Assembly: GCF_002355415.1 (NCBI RefSeq)
Contig: NZ_AP014936.1
Location: 2,046,001 to 2,110,000, forward strand
Source of the DNA: Sulfurifustis variabilis
GTDB lineage: Bacteria > Pseudomonadota > Gammaproteobacteria > Acidiferrobacterales > Sulfurifustaceae
Length of the DNA: 64,000 nt
Reading direction: 5' to 3'
The notes beneath the pieces were generated by a model. The model ran no database searches. It was not told where the DNA came from and was given only the letters and a program-made list of their open reading frames with translations. Shown here in pieces: positions 1-11,019 of this stretch (position 1 is its first letter; each line of letters starts with the position of its first letter). The position numbers and the translations under genes were made by a program.

Positions 1-273
1 GATCAGGTTCAACGTCTCGATCGAAAAGGCGGAGAAGGTCGTGAAGCCGCCGAGCAGGCCGATCAGCACCCCGGCGCGCAGCACGGTGTCGTTCCCCATG
101 CGATCGAGGAAGATCACGAACAGGAAACCCATGAGCAGGCTCCCCAGCACGTTGACCGACAGGGTGCCGTACGGAAAGCCCCGGCCGAGCAGCGCGTGCA
201 CGGACGTCGACATCCAGTAGCGGAGCACGCTGCCCGCCGCGCCGCCGATCGCGATTGCGACGACCTGGCTCAT
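1..273 (-). CDS. crcB: Fluoride channel CrcB, C-terminus outside the window
   Basis: Ninety-one codons are visible from an ATG at 273 running off the left edge. The product starts MSQVVAIAIGGAAGSVLRYW, the typical glycine-rich first helix of CrcB/Fluc fluoride channels with the GGxxGxxxRY motif. It goes on through a GTLxVNxxGxxxxG segment and ends at GGFTTFSAFSIE, the conserved phenylalanine/threonine-rich stretch that lines the fluoride pathway. These proteins are small dual-topology inner-membrane channels that export fluoride. The gene lies downstream of the Sel1-repeat gene on the same strand, with an 11-base gap. No fluoride riboswitch could be recognised. The missing part is the last 30–40 residues. 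Confidence 0.9.
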   Translation of the reverse strand, partial: MSQVVAIAIGGAAGSVLRYWMSTSVHALLGRGFPYGTLSVNVLGSLLMGFLFVIFLDRMGNDTVLRAGVLIGLLGGFTTFSAFSIETLNLI

Positions 274-283
274 GACGACGGGG

Positions 284-772
284 TCATCGCCGCGCGGCCT
301 TGCGGTTCCAGTATTCCGCCTGGCGCGGATCCCGGGGCAGCCCGAAGCGCCCCTCGCTGTAACCGCGCGCGAGCGTCTTCTGCGCGCGCCGATACCCGCC
401 TTCGGCCGAGCGCTTCAACCACTTTACCGCCTCGGCGTCGTCCTGCTCGGCGCCGCCGAGGCCGAAGGCGTAACCGACCGCCAGCTTGTATTGGGCCCGG
501 GCGTAGCCCTTTTCGGCCGAGCGCCGGTACCAGAGCGCCATCTGCTCGTTGTCCTTCTCGACCCCCTGCCCCTTCTCGTACATCCGGCCCACGTAATATT
601 CGGCCTGCGGGTCGCCCTGCTCGGCGAGCGGGCGAAACAGCTTCATGGCCCGCTCGTAATCGGCGGACTGGTACGCCGTGAGCGCGTCGGCATGAGGCGA
701 ACCGCCGGCGTCGGCGGTGACGGCGAGCACCAGGCACGAAGCGATCACCGCGATGATTCCGAAGCGTCGCAT
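284..772 (-). CDS. Secreted Sel1-repeat (TPR-like) protein
   Basis: The 162-residue product begins with a signal peptide (MRRFGIIAVIASCLVLAVTA, likely cut after ADAGG) and then has three to four Sel1-like repeats of about 36 residues (A…LFRPLAEQGDPQAEYYVG, …WYRRSAEKGYARAQYKLA, …WLKRSAEGGYRRAQKTLA). Sel1 repeats form alpha-solenoids that bind other proteins, so a periplasmic scaffold role is likely, but no partner is evident. The ATG lies 2 bases after the rarA stop, so the gene is probably translated with rarA. The open frame extends far upstream inside rarA; the signal peptide decides this start. Confidence 0.8.
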   Translation of the reverse strand: MRRFGIIAVIASCLVLAVTADAGGSPHADALTAYQSADYERAMKLFRPLAEQGDPQAEYYVGRMYEKGQGVEKDNEQMALWYRRSAEKGYARAQYKLAVGYAFGLGGAEQDDAEAVKWLKRSAEGGYRRAQKTLARGYSEGRFGLPRDPRQAEYWNRKAARR

Positions 773-774
773 TC

Positions 775-2151
775 CTACGTCTCCCGTTCCCCGCGGCCCG
801 CGCGGCGATCGCGCTCGCGAAGCGCTTTCAGCCGTTCCGCGATGCGCTCCTCGAGTCCGCGCGGAACCGGCCGGTAATAGTGTCTCCGCTCCATGCCGTC
901 CGGGAAGTAGCGTTCGCCGGCGGCGTACGCGTCCTGCTCGTCGTGCGCATACCGGTATTCCTTGCCGTACCCGAGCTCCTTCATCAGCCGCGTGGGTGCG
1001 TTCCGCAGGTGCAGCGGCACGTCGAGCGAGCCGAGATTCTTCGCGTCGCGCATGGCCTCGCCGAACGCGAGGTAGACGGCGTTGCTCTTGGGGGCGCACG
1101 CGAGGTAGACGATCGCCTGCGCGATCGCAAGCTCGCCCTCGGGGCTTCCCAGCCGCTCCTGGACGTCCCACGCCTTGAGCGCGAGGTCGAGCCCGCGCGG
1201 ATCGGCGTTGCCGATGTCCTCGGAGGCCATGCGCACGACCCGACGGGCGACGTAGAGCGGATCGCAGCCGCCGTCGAGCATGCGCGCGAACCAGTAGAGC
1301 GCGGCATCCGGATCGCTCCCCCGCACCGACTTGTGCAGCGCCGAGATCTGGTCGTAGAAGACCTCGCCGCCCTTGTCGAAGCGCCGCGTCCCGCCCGCCA
1401 CCACCTCCCTTACCCTCGCGGCGGTCAACCCCTCGCCCGCCTCGCTCAGATCGGCGGCCATTTCGAGCAAATTCAGCGCGCGGCGCGCGTCGCCGTCCGC
1501 CGCGCGGGCGAGCAGGTCGAGCGCCTCCGGCTCCGCGCCGAGCTCCCGATCCCCGATACCCTGCACGGGATCGCCCAGCGCACGCTCCAGCACGCCCCGG
1601 ATATCGGTCTCGCTCAACGCCTTGAGGACGTAGACGCGCGCCCGCGAAAGGAGCGCGCTGTTGAGCTCGAACGACGGGTTCTCGGTCGTGGCGCCGATGA
1701 AGACGATCGTGCCGTCCTCGACGTAGGGCAGAAAGCCGTCCTGCTGCGCCTTGTTGAAGCGGTGCACCTCGTCGACGAAGAGCACGGTCCGACGGCCCTC
1801 GGCGCGGACCCGGCGGGCCTCGTCGATCGCGGCGCGGATGTCCTTCACGCCCGCGAAGACCGCCGAGATCGCGATGAAGTGTGCGCCCGACAGCGAGGCG
1901 ATCAGGCGCGCGAGGGTGGTCTTGCCGGTGCCCGGCGGGCCCCAGAGGACCATCGAGTGCAGCGCGTCGGCCTCGATCGCCTGGCGCAGCGGCTTGCCGG
2001 CACCGAGTATGTGCTCCTGTCCGACGAAGGCGTCGAGCGTGCGCGGCCGCATGCGGTCCGCGAGCGGCTGCCAGGGTGCGGCGTCGAGGGCCCCGAAAGA
2101 GGCCTGCCGGTCCGGCGTTCCCTGCGACTTGCGCATCGCGCTCACCCCCAT
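775..2151 (-). CDS. rarA: Replication-associated recombination protein A (RarA/MgsA), AAA+ ATPase
   Basis: The 458-residue protein matches the usual RarA length. It has a Walker A (GPPGTGKTT, about residues 71–79), a Walker B ([10 protein letters not shown]), sensor 1 ([10 protein letters not shown]) and the C-terminal RarA region with a GxxxxYxYAHD-type motif ([14 protein letters not shown]). RarA acts at stalled replication forks and interacts with SSB. Placement after lolA is the common gammaproteobacterial order. An alternative ATG (MRKSQ) lies five codons downstream. The stop is followed almost directly by the Sel1 gene. Confidence 0.95.
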   Translation of the reverse strand: MGVSAMRKSQGTPDRQASFGALDAAPWQPLADRMRPRTLDAFVGQEHILGAGKPLRQAIEADALHSMVLWGPPGTGKTTLARLIASLSGAHFIAISAVFAGVKDIRAAIDEARRVRAEGRRTVLFVDEVHRFNKAQQDGFLPYVEDGTIVFIGATTENPSFELNSALLSRARVYVLKALSETDIRGVLERALGDPVQGIGDRELGAEPEALDLLARAADGDARRALNLLEMAADLSEAGEGLTAARVREVVAGGTRRFDKGGEVFYDQISALHKSVRGSDPDAALYWFARMLDGGCDPLYVARRVVRMASEDIGNADPRGLDLALKAWDVQERLGSPEGELAIAQAIVYLACAPKSNAVYLAFGEAMRDAKNLGSLDVPLHLRNAPTRLMKELGYGKEYRYAHDEQDAYAAGERYFPDGMERRHYYRPVPRGLEERIAERLKALRERDRRAGRGERET

Positions 2152-2157
2152 TCCGCG

Positions 2158-2787
2158 CTACGGCTCCCCGACCACGTCGACGCCGGGCGGCGGCTCGAAC
2201 ACGAAGCGCGCGGGGCTGATCTTCACGTTCTCCATCCCGTCGCGAAGCGTGTAGCGTGTCGTCTGCCCGAGGCCGTCCACCAGATCGAGCTGGCGGATCT
2301 TGCCCTTCTCGAACCCGATCCGGAACTCCTCGAAACCGCTCTCCTTCTTGCGCGGGACGAGCTGCACCCACTCGAGCTTGCCCTGGGTACCGAGGTTCTT
2401 GATGGTGAACTGGTCCTCGAGCCGCCCCTTGCCGGCGAGCAGCACGGCCGGGGTATCCAGCAAGGCCTGCCCCATCTCGCGCACGGTCACCTGCTGCAGC
2501 TCCTCGTCGTGGATCCAGATCTTCCCGCCGTCGCCGACGATCTGCTGCTTGTACGGCTTGTCGTAGTTCCAGCGGAACTTGTTCGGGCGCTCGATCCACA
2601 GCCGCCCGGTCGATTCCTGCACCGGCTTGCCCGTTTCGTCGAGCAGGTCCTGGTGGAACGCGGCCGTGTAGCTCTTCACCTCGTTGAAGAAGCGATTGAG
2701 ACTCTGGATCGCCCCCGGCGCCTCGGTGGCGGCGACGAGCGGCCCGATGAAACCGGCGAGCGCGGCCGCGAGCAGGAGGCGCCTCAT
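2158..2787 (-). CDS. lolA: Outer-membrane lipoprotein carrier protein LolA
   Basis: A 209-residue periplasmic chaperone with an N-terminal signal peptide ([20 protein letters not shown]). It has the LolA fold signatures: the YTAAFHQ strand, GRLWIERPNKFRW, and IWIHDEELQQVTV. LolA takes lipoproteins from LolCDE and hands them to LolB. The start ATG shares one base with the ftsK stop (TGATG), so it is translationally coupled to ftsK. The ftsK–lolA–rarA order is conserved in Gammaproteobacteria and supports the call. Confidence 0.95.
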   Translation of the reverse strand: MRRLLLAAALAGFIGPLVAATEAPGAIQSLNRFFNEVKSYTAAFHQDLLDETGKPVQESTGRLWIERPNKFRWNYDKPYKQQIVGDGGKIWIHDEELQQVTVREMGQALLDTPAVLLAGKGRLEDQFTIKNLGTQGKLEWVQLVPRKKESGFEEFRIGFEKGKIRQLDLVDGLGQTTRYTLRDGMENVKISPARFVFEPPPGVDVVGEP

Positions 2788-5102
2788 CAGTCGACCCGCG
2801 GCGGCGGAGGTGCGATCACCTCACGGCTGCCGTTCGGCTGCAGCGGCCCGACCACGCCGGCGCGCTCCATCTCCTCGATGAGCCGGGCCGCGCGGTTGTA
2901 GCCGATCCGGAGCCGCCGCTGCACGCCGGAGATCGACGCCCGCCGGGACTCCGTGACGATCTTGAGTGCCTCGTCGTAGAGCGGGTCCGCCTCGCCCTCG
3001 CCGACGCTCTCGCCGTCCCCGCTCTCCTGCAGGATGCCTTGATCGTTGACGCCGGAATCGCCGGACACGATCTGCTCGTCATAGATCGGCTGACCGCTCT
3101 TCTTGAGGAAGCTCGCGACCTTGTGCACCTCGTGGTCCGCCACGAACGCGCCGTGGATCCGCGTCGGGTGCACGTAGCCCGGCAGCAGGAAGAGCATGTC
3201 GCCCTGACCGAGGAGCTGCTCCGCGCCCATCTGGTCGATAACGGTCCGGGAGTCCACCTTGGATGACATCTGGAACGCGATGCGCGCCGGGATGTTCGCC
3301 TTGATGAGGCCGGTGATGACGTCGACCGAGGGCCGCTGGGTCGCGAGCACGAGGTGCAGACCCGAGGCGCGGGCCTTCTGCGCGAGCCGGGCGATCAGCT
3401 CCTCGACCTTCTTGCCGACCACCATCATGAGATCGGCCAGCTCGTCGACGAGGATCACGATGAGCGGCAGCGGTTTGAGCTCGGGCGCGAGCTCCTCCGG
3501 GTTGTGCCGCGTGTAGAGCGGATCCAGCAGCGGCTTGCCGGCCTCCTGCGCCTCCCGCACCTTGCGGTTGAAGCCCGCGAGGTTGCGCACGCCGAGCGCC
3601 GCCATGAGGCGGTAGCGGCGCTCCATCTCGGCGATGCACCACTTGAACGCGTTGGCCGCCTGCTTCATGTCGGTCACGACCGGGGACAGCAGGTGCGGGA
3701 TGCCGTCGTACACCGCGAGCTCGAGCATCTTCGGATCGATCATGATCATCCGCACCTGCTCCGGCGTCGCCTTGTAGACGAGACTCAGGATCAGCGAGTT
3801 GATGCAGACCGACTTGCCCGAGCCGGTGGTGCCGGCGATCAGCAGGTGCGGCATGCGGCCGAGGTCCATCACGATCGGATGGCCCGCGATGTCCTTGCCG
3901 AGGGCGAGTGCGATGTGCGATTGCTCCTCCTCGTACGCCTGGGAGGCGAGCACCTCGGACAGGCGCACCGTCTCGCGCACCTCGTTCGGGATCTCGAGCC
4001 CGACGTAGCTCTTGCCCGGAATGTTCTCGACCACGCGCAGGCTCACGACCGAGAGCGAGCGCGCGAGGTCGCGCGCGAGATTCGTGATTTGCGCCGCCTT
4101 CACGCCCGGCGCCGGATCGAGCTCGAAGAGCGTGATGACGGGCCCGGGGTGCACGGCGACGACCTGCGCCTCGATGCCGAAGTCCAGCAGCTTCTTCTCG
4201 AGCAGACGCGACATGCTTTCGAGCGACTGTTTGGAGAACTGCATCCCCTTCTGCTTCTCGGCCGGGTCGAGCAGCGAGAGCGGCGGGAGCTCCTTCGCCC
4301 CCGGCGTCTCGAAGAGCGGCACTTGGCGCTCGCGCTCGACGCGCTTGCTCGGCTGCGGCTTGACGACCACCGGCTCGATGCGGGGCGGCGGGTGCTTCGC
4401 GAGGACCTTCTTCTCGACCTTGACCGTCTCCTGGCGCTGCTTGCGCGCCCGCATGCCGAGAATCCGGTCGTACTGGGCGGAGACGAAGTCCCTCGTCCAG
4501 GCGAACCCGTCGAGCGCCGCGCGCCCGGTCGCGTCCATGAGCCGGAGCCACGAGATGCCGGTGAAGAGCGTCACGCCCGATAGAAACAGCGCCAGCAGAA
4601 AGAGCGTCGCGCCCGTGAAGCTGAAGGCCGAGGCGAGCCCGAGGCCCACACCGTTGCCGGCCCAGCCGCCGCTCGCGAACGGCATGCCGGTACGGCTCTG
4701 GGCGTAGTGCAGGCTCGCGAGGCCGCAGGCCCCGAGGATCGCCAGCACGAAACCGCCCCCCACGATGAGCCGGTGCTGAAGGCTGGCCGGCGCCGGGTCG
4801 TTGCGGTGCAGGTAGATGCGCCACCCCCCGACCGCGATCATGACCGGGAAGAGGTAGGCGACGTAGCCGAAGAGGTGAAACAGCAGATCCGACAACCAGG
4901 CACCGACGCGTCCCCCGCCGTTCTCCACGGCGGCGCTCGCGCCCCGGTACGACCAGGACGGATCGTCCGGCTGGTACGTCCAGAGCGCAATCAGCAGGTA
5001 AACGCCGATGGCGGCGAGCAGATAGAGGGCGACCTCGCGCAGCAGACGGATGACGCGGGGGGTCAGCGGAACGGCGGTCTTCTTCCAGGTGGCCTGGCTC
5101 AC
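2787..5102 (-). CDS. ftsK: DNA translocase FtsK
   Basis: The 771-residue protein has an N-terminal block of about four membrane helices (residues 25–175), a short linker, and the motor domain with Walker [10 protein letters not shown] (about residues 424–432) and Walker B-type [12 protein letters not shown]. The C-terminal winged-helix gamma domain (about 705–771, [23 protein letters not shown]) reads KOPS sites and activates XerD. FtsK pumps chromosome ends to the septum during division. The linker is shorter than in E. coli FtsK (1329 aa), closer to the SpoIIIE/short-FtsK type. It leads the ftsK–lolA–rarA–sel1–crcB run. Confidence 0.96.
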   Translation of the reverse strand: MSQATWKKTAVPLTPRVIRLLREVALYLLAAIGVYLLIALWTYQPDDPSWSYRGASAAVENGGGRVGAWLSDLLFHLFGYVAYLFPVMIAVGGWRIYLHRNDPAPASLQHRLIVGGGFVLAILGACGLASLHYAQSRTGMPFASGGWAGNGVGLGLASAFSFTGATLFLLALFLSGVTLFTGISWLRLMDATGRAALDGFAWTRDFVSAQYDRILGMRARKQRQETVKVEKKVLAKHPPPRIEPVVVKPQPSKRVERERQVPLFETPGAKELPPLSLLDPAEKQKGMQFSKQSLESMSRLLEKKLLDFGIEAQVVAVHPGPVITLFELDPAPGVKAAQITNLARDLARSLSVVSLRVVENIPGKSYVGLEIPNEVRETVRLSEVLASQAYEEEQSHIALALGKDIAGHPIVMDLGRMPHLLIAGTTGSGKSVCINSLILSLVYKATPEQVRMIMIDPKMLELAVYDGIPHLLSPVVTDMKQAANAFKWCIAEMERRYRLMAALGVRNLAGFNRKVREAQEAGKPLLDPLYTRHNPEELAPELKPLPLIVILVDELADLMMVVGKKVEELIARLAQKARASGLHLVLATQRPSVDVITGLIKANIPARIAFQMSSKVDSRTVIDQMGAEQLLGQGDMLFLLPGYVHPTRIHGAFVADHEVHKVASFLKKSGQPIYDEQIVSGDSGVNDQGILQESGDGESVGEGEADPLYDEALKIVTESRRASISGVQRRLRIGYNRAARLIEEMERAGVVGPLQPNGSREVIAPPPPRVD

Positions 5103-5168
5103 GAAATTCCTGCGCTAAGGCTCAAAAAACACGCAGATTTTCGCTTTTTCCCCACCGTGGGACAAGGA

Positions 5169-6242
5169 TTACGCGACCGATTCGGCCACGCGGGGATGCA
5201 CTATCCGACCGCCGGCTACATTGAGACCGCTCGCGAGCAGCGGATCGCGCGCGACGCCGGCCGACCCCACGCTCGCCAGCCGCAGGACGAAGGGTGTCAG
5301 CACCGTCGAAAGCGCCTGCGAGGCCGTCCGCGGAACGGCTCCGGGCATGTTCGTCACGCCGAAGTGCACGACGTCCTCGTATATATAAGTAGGCTCCTCG
5401 TACGTGGTGGGCCGGATCGTCTCGATGCAGCCGCCCTGGTCGATCGAAATGTCGATGATCACGCTTCCGGGCTTCATGCGGCGCACCTGCTCCGCCGTCA
5501 CCAGTCTCGGCGCCTTTGCGCCGGGCACGAGGACCGCACCGATCAGCAGATCCGCCTCCAGCACCGCGCGCTCGACCGGCTCGGCCCAGGACGGGAGCGC
5601 GGTGACATTGGCCCCGAGCGCATGCATGCGCTCCAGCGAGTCGCGGTGCCGGGCGAACACCGTCACCTGCGCGCCGAGCTGCGCGGCGGCCGCGGCCGCG
5701 CTTCCGCCCGCAACGCCCGCCCCCAGAATGACCACGCGCCCGCGCTCGCTCGATGCCAGCCCGCCGAGCAGCACCCCGCGACCGCCGTTGTGGCTGTGAA
5801 GCAGCGTCGCGCCCGTGTGGATCGCAAGCCGCCCGGCGATATCGCTCATCGGGGCAAGGAGCGGCAGACGTCCGCCCACGTCCACCGTCTCGAAGGCCAC
5901 CGCCGTGAGGCCGACGTCGCGCAGCGTCTGCGTCAGCCGGGGGTCGGCGGCCAGGTGCAGATAGGAAAAGAGGATGTGATCGGGACGCAGCAGCGGATAC
6001 TCGCTCTCGAGCGGCTCCTTCACCTTAAGCACCATCTGCGCCTCGCCGTAGAGGCTGCGCGCGTCCGGCACGATCCGGGCGCCGATCCTCCGGTACTCCT
6101 CGTCCGGATAGCCGGCGCCCTCGCCCGCTCCGGACTGGAGAATCACGTCGTGCCCGGCCTTCACCATCTCGCCCGCCGCCGGCGGAACGAGGGCCACGCG
6201 GCCTTCTTTTGCTTTGATCTCTTTCGGCACGCCGATGCGCAT
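5169..6242 (-). CDS. ald: Alanine dehydrogenase
   Basis: From the ATG at 6242 the product is 357 residues and begins MRIGVPKEIKAKEGRVALVP, the standard start of alanine dehydrogenase/PntA-type proteins. It contains the substrate lysine segment (VLKVKEP), the catalytic histidine segment (SYLHLA), a Rossmann motif (GAGVAGGSAA) and the conserved VDIAID-like loop (IIDISIDQGG). It interconverts L-alanine and pyruvate with NAD. An in-frame start 13 codons earlier is possible but adds a non-conserved tail. It is divergent from trxB across about 110 bases. Confidence 0.93.
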   Translation of the reverse strand: MRIGVPKEIKAKEGRVALVPPAAGEMVKAGHDVILQSGAGEGAGYPDEEYRRIGARIVPDARSLYGEAQMVLKVKEPLESEYPLLRPDHILFSYLHLAADPRLTQTLRDVGLTAVAFETVDVGGRLPLLAPMSDIAGRLAIHTGATLLHSHNGGRGVLLGGLASSERGRVVILGAGVAGGSAAAAAAQLGAQVTVFARHRDSLERMHALGANVTALPSWAEPVERAVLEADLLIGAVLVPGAKAPRLVTAEQVRRMKPGSVIIDISIDQGGCIETIRPTTYEEPTYIYEDVVHFGVTNMPGAVPRTASQALSTVLTPFVLRLASVGSAGVARDPLLASGLNVAGGRIVHPRVAESVA

Positions 6243-6273
6243 GGGATCGCCTTTACGCTTTTCGCGGCCGTAG

Positions 6274-7302
<1,029 letters not shown>

Positions 7303-7393
7303 CCTGCTATACTGGCCTCGACCTTGAAATTCCCTCTCTCCGGAAACGGGCAGGGTCAGGGGCAGTAACAACAGGCACGATCGTTCGACCGCC

Positions 7394-7429
7394 CCTCGCC
7401 CCCGCCCTCTCCCCGGAAGCGGGGCGAGG
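7394..7429. repeat. GC-rich inverted repeat downstream of trxB
   Basis: A 9-base arm CCTCGCCCC pairs with GGGGCGAGG around an 18-base loop. It lies about 90 bases after the trxB stop. It may act as a weak or Rho-assisted terminator, or as part of a REP-like element. There is no T-tract. Confidence 0.5.
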
Positions 7430-7451
7430 GAGGACGCGTCGAACCCGTATT

Positions 7452-7537
7452 GTCATTGCGAGGGGCGAAGCGACGAAGCAATCTCTTTCGCTGAAGATGC
7501 TTGCGGGCGCAGATGGCTTCGCTGCGCTCGCGATGAC
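7452..7537. repeat. Dispersed palindromic repeat, copy 1
   Basis: Begins GTCATTGCGAGGGGCGAAGC and ends with GCTGCGCTCGCGATGAC, so the outer arms are complementary. Related copies lie at 55298–55384, 59637–59719 and (core only) 59763–59789. All lie between genes. This family is widespread in environmental proteobacterial genomes and resembles REP/MITE-type elements. Confidence 0.75.
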
Positions 7538-7617
7538 AGAACGCAGACGGACAGGCGCTTACACAGAGTCAGTCGGCGCGCGGGAACAGCTACCTCGCGC
7601 CTCAGCCGGAGCCAGCC

Positions 7618-8157
7618 ATGGCTTCCAAGAAGATCGACAAAGAAGCCGCGGCCCTCTTTCGCGAGCACGTCGGCAAGATCCGGCCGGTCCGGCAGGACCG
7701 CATCGCGCCCCATCGCTCCAAGCGCAAACCCGTCCCCGAGCAGTCCCTGCGCGATGCCCGCGAAGTGATGGGCAGCCTGCTCTCCGATGACTACGACGCC
7801 TGCGAGATCGAGACCGGCGAGGAGCTCTTCCATGTCCGTCCCGGCCTCCAGCACAGCGTGATCCGCAAGCTGCGCCGCGGCCTGTACGCCATCGAAGGCG
7901 AGCTCGACCTGCACGGCAACACGGTGCCCGAGGCCCGCGAACGCCTCGACCATTTCATCCGCGTCATGCGTGCGAACGGCAAACGCTGCGTGCGCATCAT
8001 CCACGGCAAGGGCAAGAGCTCCGAAGGGAAGATGCCGGTGCTGAAGGGCAAGGTGAACACGTGGCTGCGTCAGAAGGACGAGGTGCTGGCCTTCTGCTCC
8101 GCCACCCCCCGCGATGGGGGAACCGGGGCCGCGTACGTCCTCCTGCGAAGGAACTGA
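7618..8157 (+). CDS. Smr/MutS2-domain protein
   Basis: A 179-residue protein. The N-terminal half is charged and fits the linker region of SmrA/YdaL-type proteins. The C-terminal half is an Smr domain with the LDLHG motif (ELDLHGNTVPEARERLDHF), the IIHGKGK motif and the terminal G.GAAYVLLRR strand. Smr domains are nucleases that act on nucleic acid or collided ribosomes; here the LDxH and HGxG motifs look intact. Exact substrate is unknown. It is a single gene preceded by the palindrome-containing spacer. Confidence 0.88.
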   Translation: MASKKIDKEAAALFREHVGKIRPVRQDRIAPHRSKRKPVPEQSLRDAREVMGSLLSDDYDACEIETGEELFHVRPGLQHSVIRKLRRGLYAIEGELDLHGNTVPEARERLDHFIRVMRANGKRCVRIIHGKGKSSEGKMPVLKGKVNTWLRQKDEVLAFCSATPRDGGTGAAYVLLRRN

Positions 8158-8618
8158 GGACGATATCTGCCGGCACCGGCCTGAATCGTCGGCCGCCGGA
8201 CGCCTGCCCGTTTTCCGTTAGCCACTCTGCACGGTCGGACCGGCTCCAGGATCTTGATGCCCTACCTTCATTCCCTGACCTAACCTCGCTTATCTGCTCG
8301 AAGATTCTCCGCATAAACGGATCTCGCGTGCCGGCCGGAGCGGTGGCGACGACGATGGCCCGATGGCCGCACGTCCGATGTAGCCTTAGCCCCCTGTCAG
8401 GTATAGTGTTACGCTCGTCGGTATAAAAAAGGGGTAATAAGGGGGAGTGTCAGGCGACGCCGCACGGCGACGCCCAGAGCATCCGAACCGCGGTCGGCCG
8501 CCCGCGTCGGGCGGACATCCGATCCGGGCGGACGGCCGCCAGCGCTCCGGTATCCATGGTCCGGACTGAGCAGCGATATCCCGTCGCGGGAATCCGCTGA
8601 AGACAACACTAGTGAAGC
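8158..8618. other. Intergenic region before the HlyD/M50-like gene
   Basis: About 460 bases without a convincing gene. It becomes locally AT-richer around 8400–8445 (GTATAAAAAAGGGGTAATAA), which is where a promoter for the downstream gene is most plausible, but no clear −35/−10 pair could be assigned. It marks the junction between the conserved housekeeping block and the accessory region. Confidence 0.5.
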
Positions 8619-11015
8619 ATGGACAAACATTATCGTTTCGCTTGCAAGACCGCGGCCGAGCGTAGCTCCGCCGCGCTGGGGCGCTACGTCGTCGTGGTCA
8701 GCGCCCTGGACCGGTCCGTACATCGCCTGACCGAAGACGAATACGCGCTCGCCAGCCTGTTCGACGGAACCCGCTCGCCGGAATCCGTTCTCGCGCTCTA
8801 TCGACGCGACAGGAACATCGAGCTCGCCCCGGAAGAGCTCGCCGAGTTCATCGGTGCGCTGCGGGAACGCAATCTGCTGGACGACGCCGAGGCGCTCGAT
8901 CAGGCGAGCCGGGCCAGCGGGACGGTGACGATCGGCGCCGGGCTGCGCACATTCCGTCACGCCCTGCGTGCCGGTCGGCGCTCGACCGTCGGCGCGCCGG
9001 ATCTTGCCCTGACCGGGACGGATGGACCGGAGGCGCGGCACAATGCATCGGCCGGTCGCGACGCCGTCGCTTCCCGAGCCTCGAATGCCGAAACGGCATT
9101 CGAGGCCGAAGGCATCACCCTCGATGCGCCGGCGACCCGGGCACACCAGCGGATTCTGTTCGCGATTCCCGTCTCGGGCCTGGTACCCGTTTTCCGCTCC
9201 GTGGCCGGACTCATCAAAGGCAATGCGGCGCTCGTCGGCCTGCTCGCCGCCTTCGCGGCCTGCCTTTTCGGGCTCCATGAGAACTTCACGCTGCTCAGCC
9301 AGGATCTCGTCCGCCTCCTCGGACCGTGGACGTTCCTCCCCACTCTGCTTCCGGCGGCGTTGCTGACGAACCTGCTGGTCCAGCTGCTGCGCCTCGGTGC
9401 GATCTCCCGCCACACGCCGGCGACCCCGCGATTCGGCGTCGCGCTGGCGCTCAACGTCATCCCCAGCTTTCACGCCGACACCTCGGCAATGCCGCTCGTT
9501 TCGCTGAACAGCAGGCGGGAAATCGTCACGGCGTCGTTGAACGCCAAGCTCCTGCTCTTCGTCCTGGGCAGCACGGGATGGCTCCTGACGCTCGGCAGCG
9601 GGAACAAGCTGCACCTGGCTTTCCTGGCGCTCATGGGCACTTCCGCCTTCGCGCTGAGCATGAGCCTCAACCCCCTCGCCAAGCGGGAGGCGTACTTTCT
9701 CCTCGCCATGGCGCTCCGGGTACCCGGCCTCTATGAACGGGCCTTGCAAGCGTTGCTCGGCCGGCAGCGCACGGTCGATTCGTCTTTCATCCGTCCGATC
9801 AAACCGGTCCCGCGCTGGGTACTGGTCGCGTACGGCATCGCCATCCTGACCTACCTTTCGGCCGTGGGCGTGGCCCTCTTCTGGTTCATCGGCCGGCCGC
9901 TCGAGGCCCACCTCGGCGGGCTGGGCGTCGTCATCTTCGTCGCCGCCATCGCCGTCGTGGCCTGGCACCCTCTGCGCCGTGGCCGGCGCCAGGCGGCGGT
10001 CCTCCAGCGCGGGCAACCGGCCGACGTCACCGCTCCGTCCGAAAGCCGCGAGAACGCGCCGGGCATGAGCTGGCTCGGGCTGCCCGCGAAGCGCGCGACC
10101 AGACCGCCGAGGGTCGCGCGCATCCGGATCCTGCTCGCGGGTCTGCTGCTGGTGGTCCTCTTCCTGCCGTACACCTACGAGACGAGCGGCAACTTCGAGA
10201 TCCTCGCCCCCGTGCGCCAGCAGGTGAACGCCCGGATCGCCGGAGAGATCGCCCAGGTGCACGTACGCGGCGGCGAACACGTCAAGGCCAACCAGATTCT
10301 GGCGAGCCTCGACTCCCACGACCAGCAAGCGGCGGTCACGACGTCCCGCGAGCAGATCGCGAAGCAGAAGGCGACGCTCGAGGCCCTGATCACGACCCGC
10401 GCGTTCAGAAAAAACGAGCTGGTGCGAACCGAGCAGCTCTTCCGCGAAGGCTACGCGACCCCTCAGGACTACGAACAGGCGCGCACGAACGCCGAAACCT
10501 CCGCAGACCAGGTCGTCCAGGCCGAGGCGGAGCTGCGGCGACTGGAAGAGCAGCTGAGGTACAACCAGGAAGAGCTGGATCGCACGGTCCTGCGTATGCC
10601 TTTCGACGGCCAGGTCGTCACGACCGAGCTCGACAAGAAGGTCGGCTCGTACCTGCGCGAGGGGGACCTGTTCGCGATCGTGGAGAACGTCACCGCCTTT
10701 CAGGCGCGGGTCGAAATCCCGGAGGCGGACGCGGGCAAGGTGGAGATCGGCGGGCAGGTGAATCTCAAGGCCTGGGCTTACCCGTTCATCGCGTATCCCG
10801 GCCGCATCCGCTCCATCGACCCGGTGGTGGTGCAGACGCCCTACGGCCGCGTCGTCAACGTCTACGTGGACGTGAACGCCAATCAATCCGACGGGCTGAA
10901 ATCGGGAATGACGGGGGTGGCCAAGGTCGAAGCGGGGGATACCCTGGTGGCGGTCGCCTATACCCGGATGCTCGTTCGCTTCTTCCTGATCGAGCTCTGG
11001 TCCTGGATTCCCTGA
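8619..11015 (+). CDS. PqqD-like / degenerate M50 / HlyD-type membrane fusion protein
   Basis: A 798-residue membrane protein in three parts. Residues 1–90 look like a PqqD/winged-helix domain (RSVHRLTEDEYALASLFDG). Residues 180–520 form a multi-helix membrane block matching M50-like proteins fused to secretion adaptors; it keeps the second-site region as NVIPSFHADTSA (near residue 285) but has no HExxH. Residues 525–780 are a HlyD-type adaptor with barrel-sandwich halves (VNARIAGEIAQVHVRGGEHV and VLRMPFDGQVV), a coiled coil between them and a beta-barrel. Relatives work with ABC exporters and RiPP/toxin secretion. It converges on the sulfotransferase with a 4-base gap. No ABC ATPase is visible nearby; a TolC-like gene at 40822 could be the outer-membrane partner. 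Confidence 0.75.
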   Translation: MDKHYRFACKTAAERSSAALGRYVVVVSALDRSVHRLTEDEYALASLFDGTRSPESVLALYRRDRNIELAPEELAEFIGALRERNLLDDAEALDQASRASGTVTIGAGLRTFRHALRAGRRSTVGAPDLALTGTDGPEARHNASAGRDAVASRASNAETAFEAEGITLDAPATRAHQRILFAIPVSGLVPVFRSVAGLIKGNAALVGLLAAFAACLFGLHENFTLLSQDLVRLLGPWTFLPTLLPAALLTNLLVQLLRLGAISRHTPATPRFGVALALNVIPSFHADTSAMPLVSLNSRREIVTASLNAKLLLFVLGSTGWLLTLGSGNKLHLAFLALMGTSAFALSMSLNPLAKREAYFLLAMALRVPGLYERALQALLGRQRTVDSSFIRPIKPVPRWVLVAYGIAILTYLSAVGVALFWFIGRPLEAHLGGLGVVIFVAAIAVVAWHPLRRGRRQAAVLQRGQPADVTAPSESRENAPGMSWLGLPAKRATRPPRVARIRILLAGLLLVVLFLPYTYETSGNFEILAPVRQQVNARIAGEIAQVHVRGGEHVKANQILASLDSHDQQAAVTTSREQIAKQKATLEALITTRAFRKNELVRTEQLFREGYATPQDYEQARTNAETSADQVVQAEAELRRLEEQLRYNQEELDRTVLRMPFDGQVVTTELDKKVGSYLREGDLFAIVENVTAFQARVEIPEADAGKVEIGGQVNLKAWAYPFIAYPGRIRSIDPVVVQTPYGRVVNVYVDVNANQSDGLKSGMTGVAKVEAGDTLVAVAYTRMLVRFFLIELWSWIP

Positions 11016-11019
11016 GAGG

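Larger units (their letters stand above)
7303..7617. other. trxB–smr intergenic region with two palindromic elements
   Basis: The 315-base gap holds a GC-rich hairpin (7394–7402 pairing with 7421–7429, CCTCGCCCC/GGGGCGAGG) and one copy of the dispersed 'CATTGCGAG' palindrome (7452–7537). No open frame with coding character was seen. The GC hairpin could end trxB transcription, though no U-run follows it. Confidence 0.6.

Noticed and set aside
18..780. Fluoride riboswitch near crcB
   Set aside because: crcB is preceded closely by the Sel1 gene and no conserved riboswitch core was recognisable.
7303..7617. tRNA or small RNA gene after trxB
   Set aside because: No cloverleaf or anticodon pattern was found; the structure is explained by the two palindromic elements.
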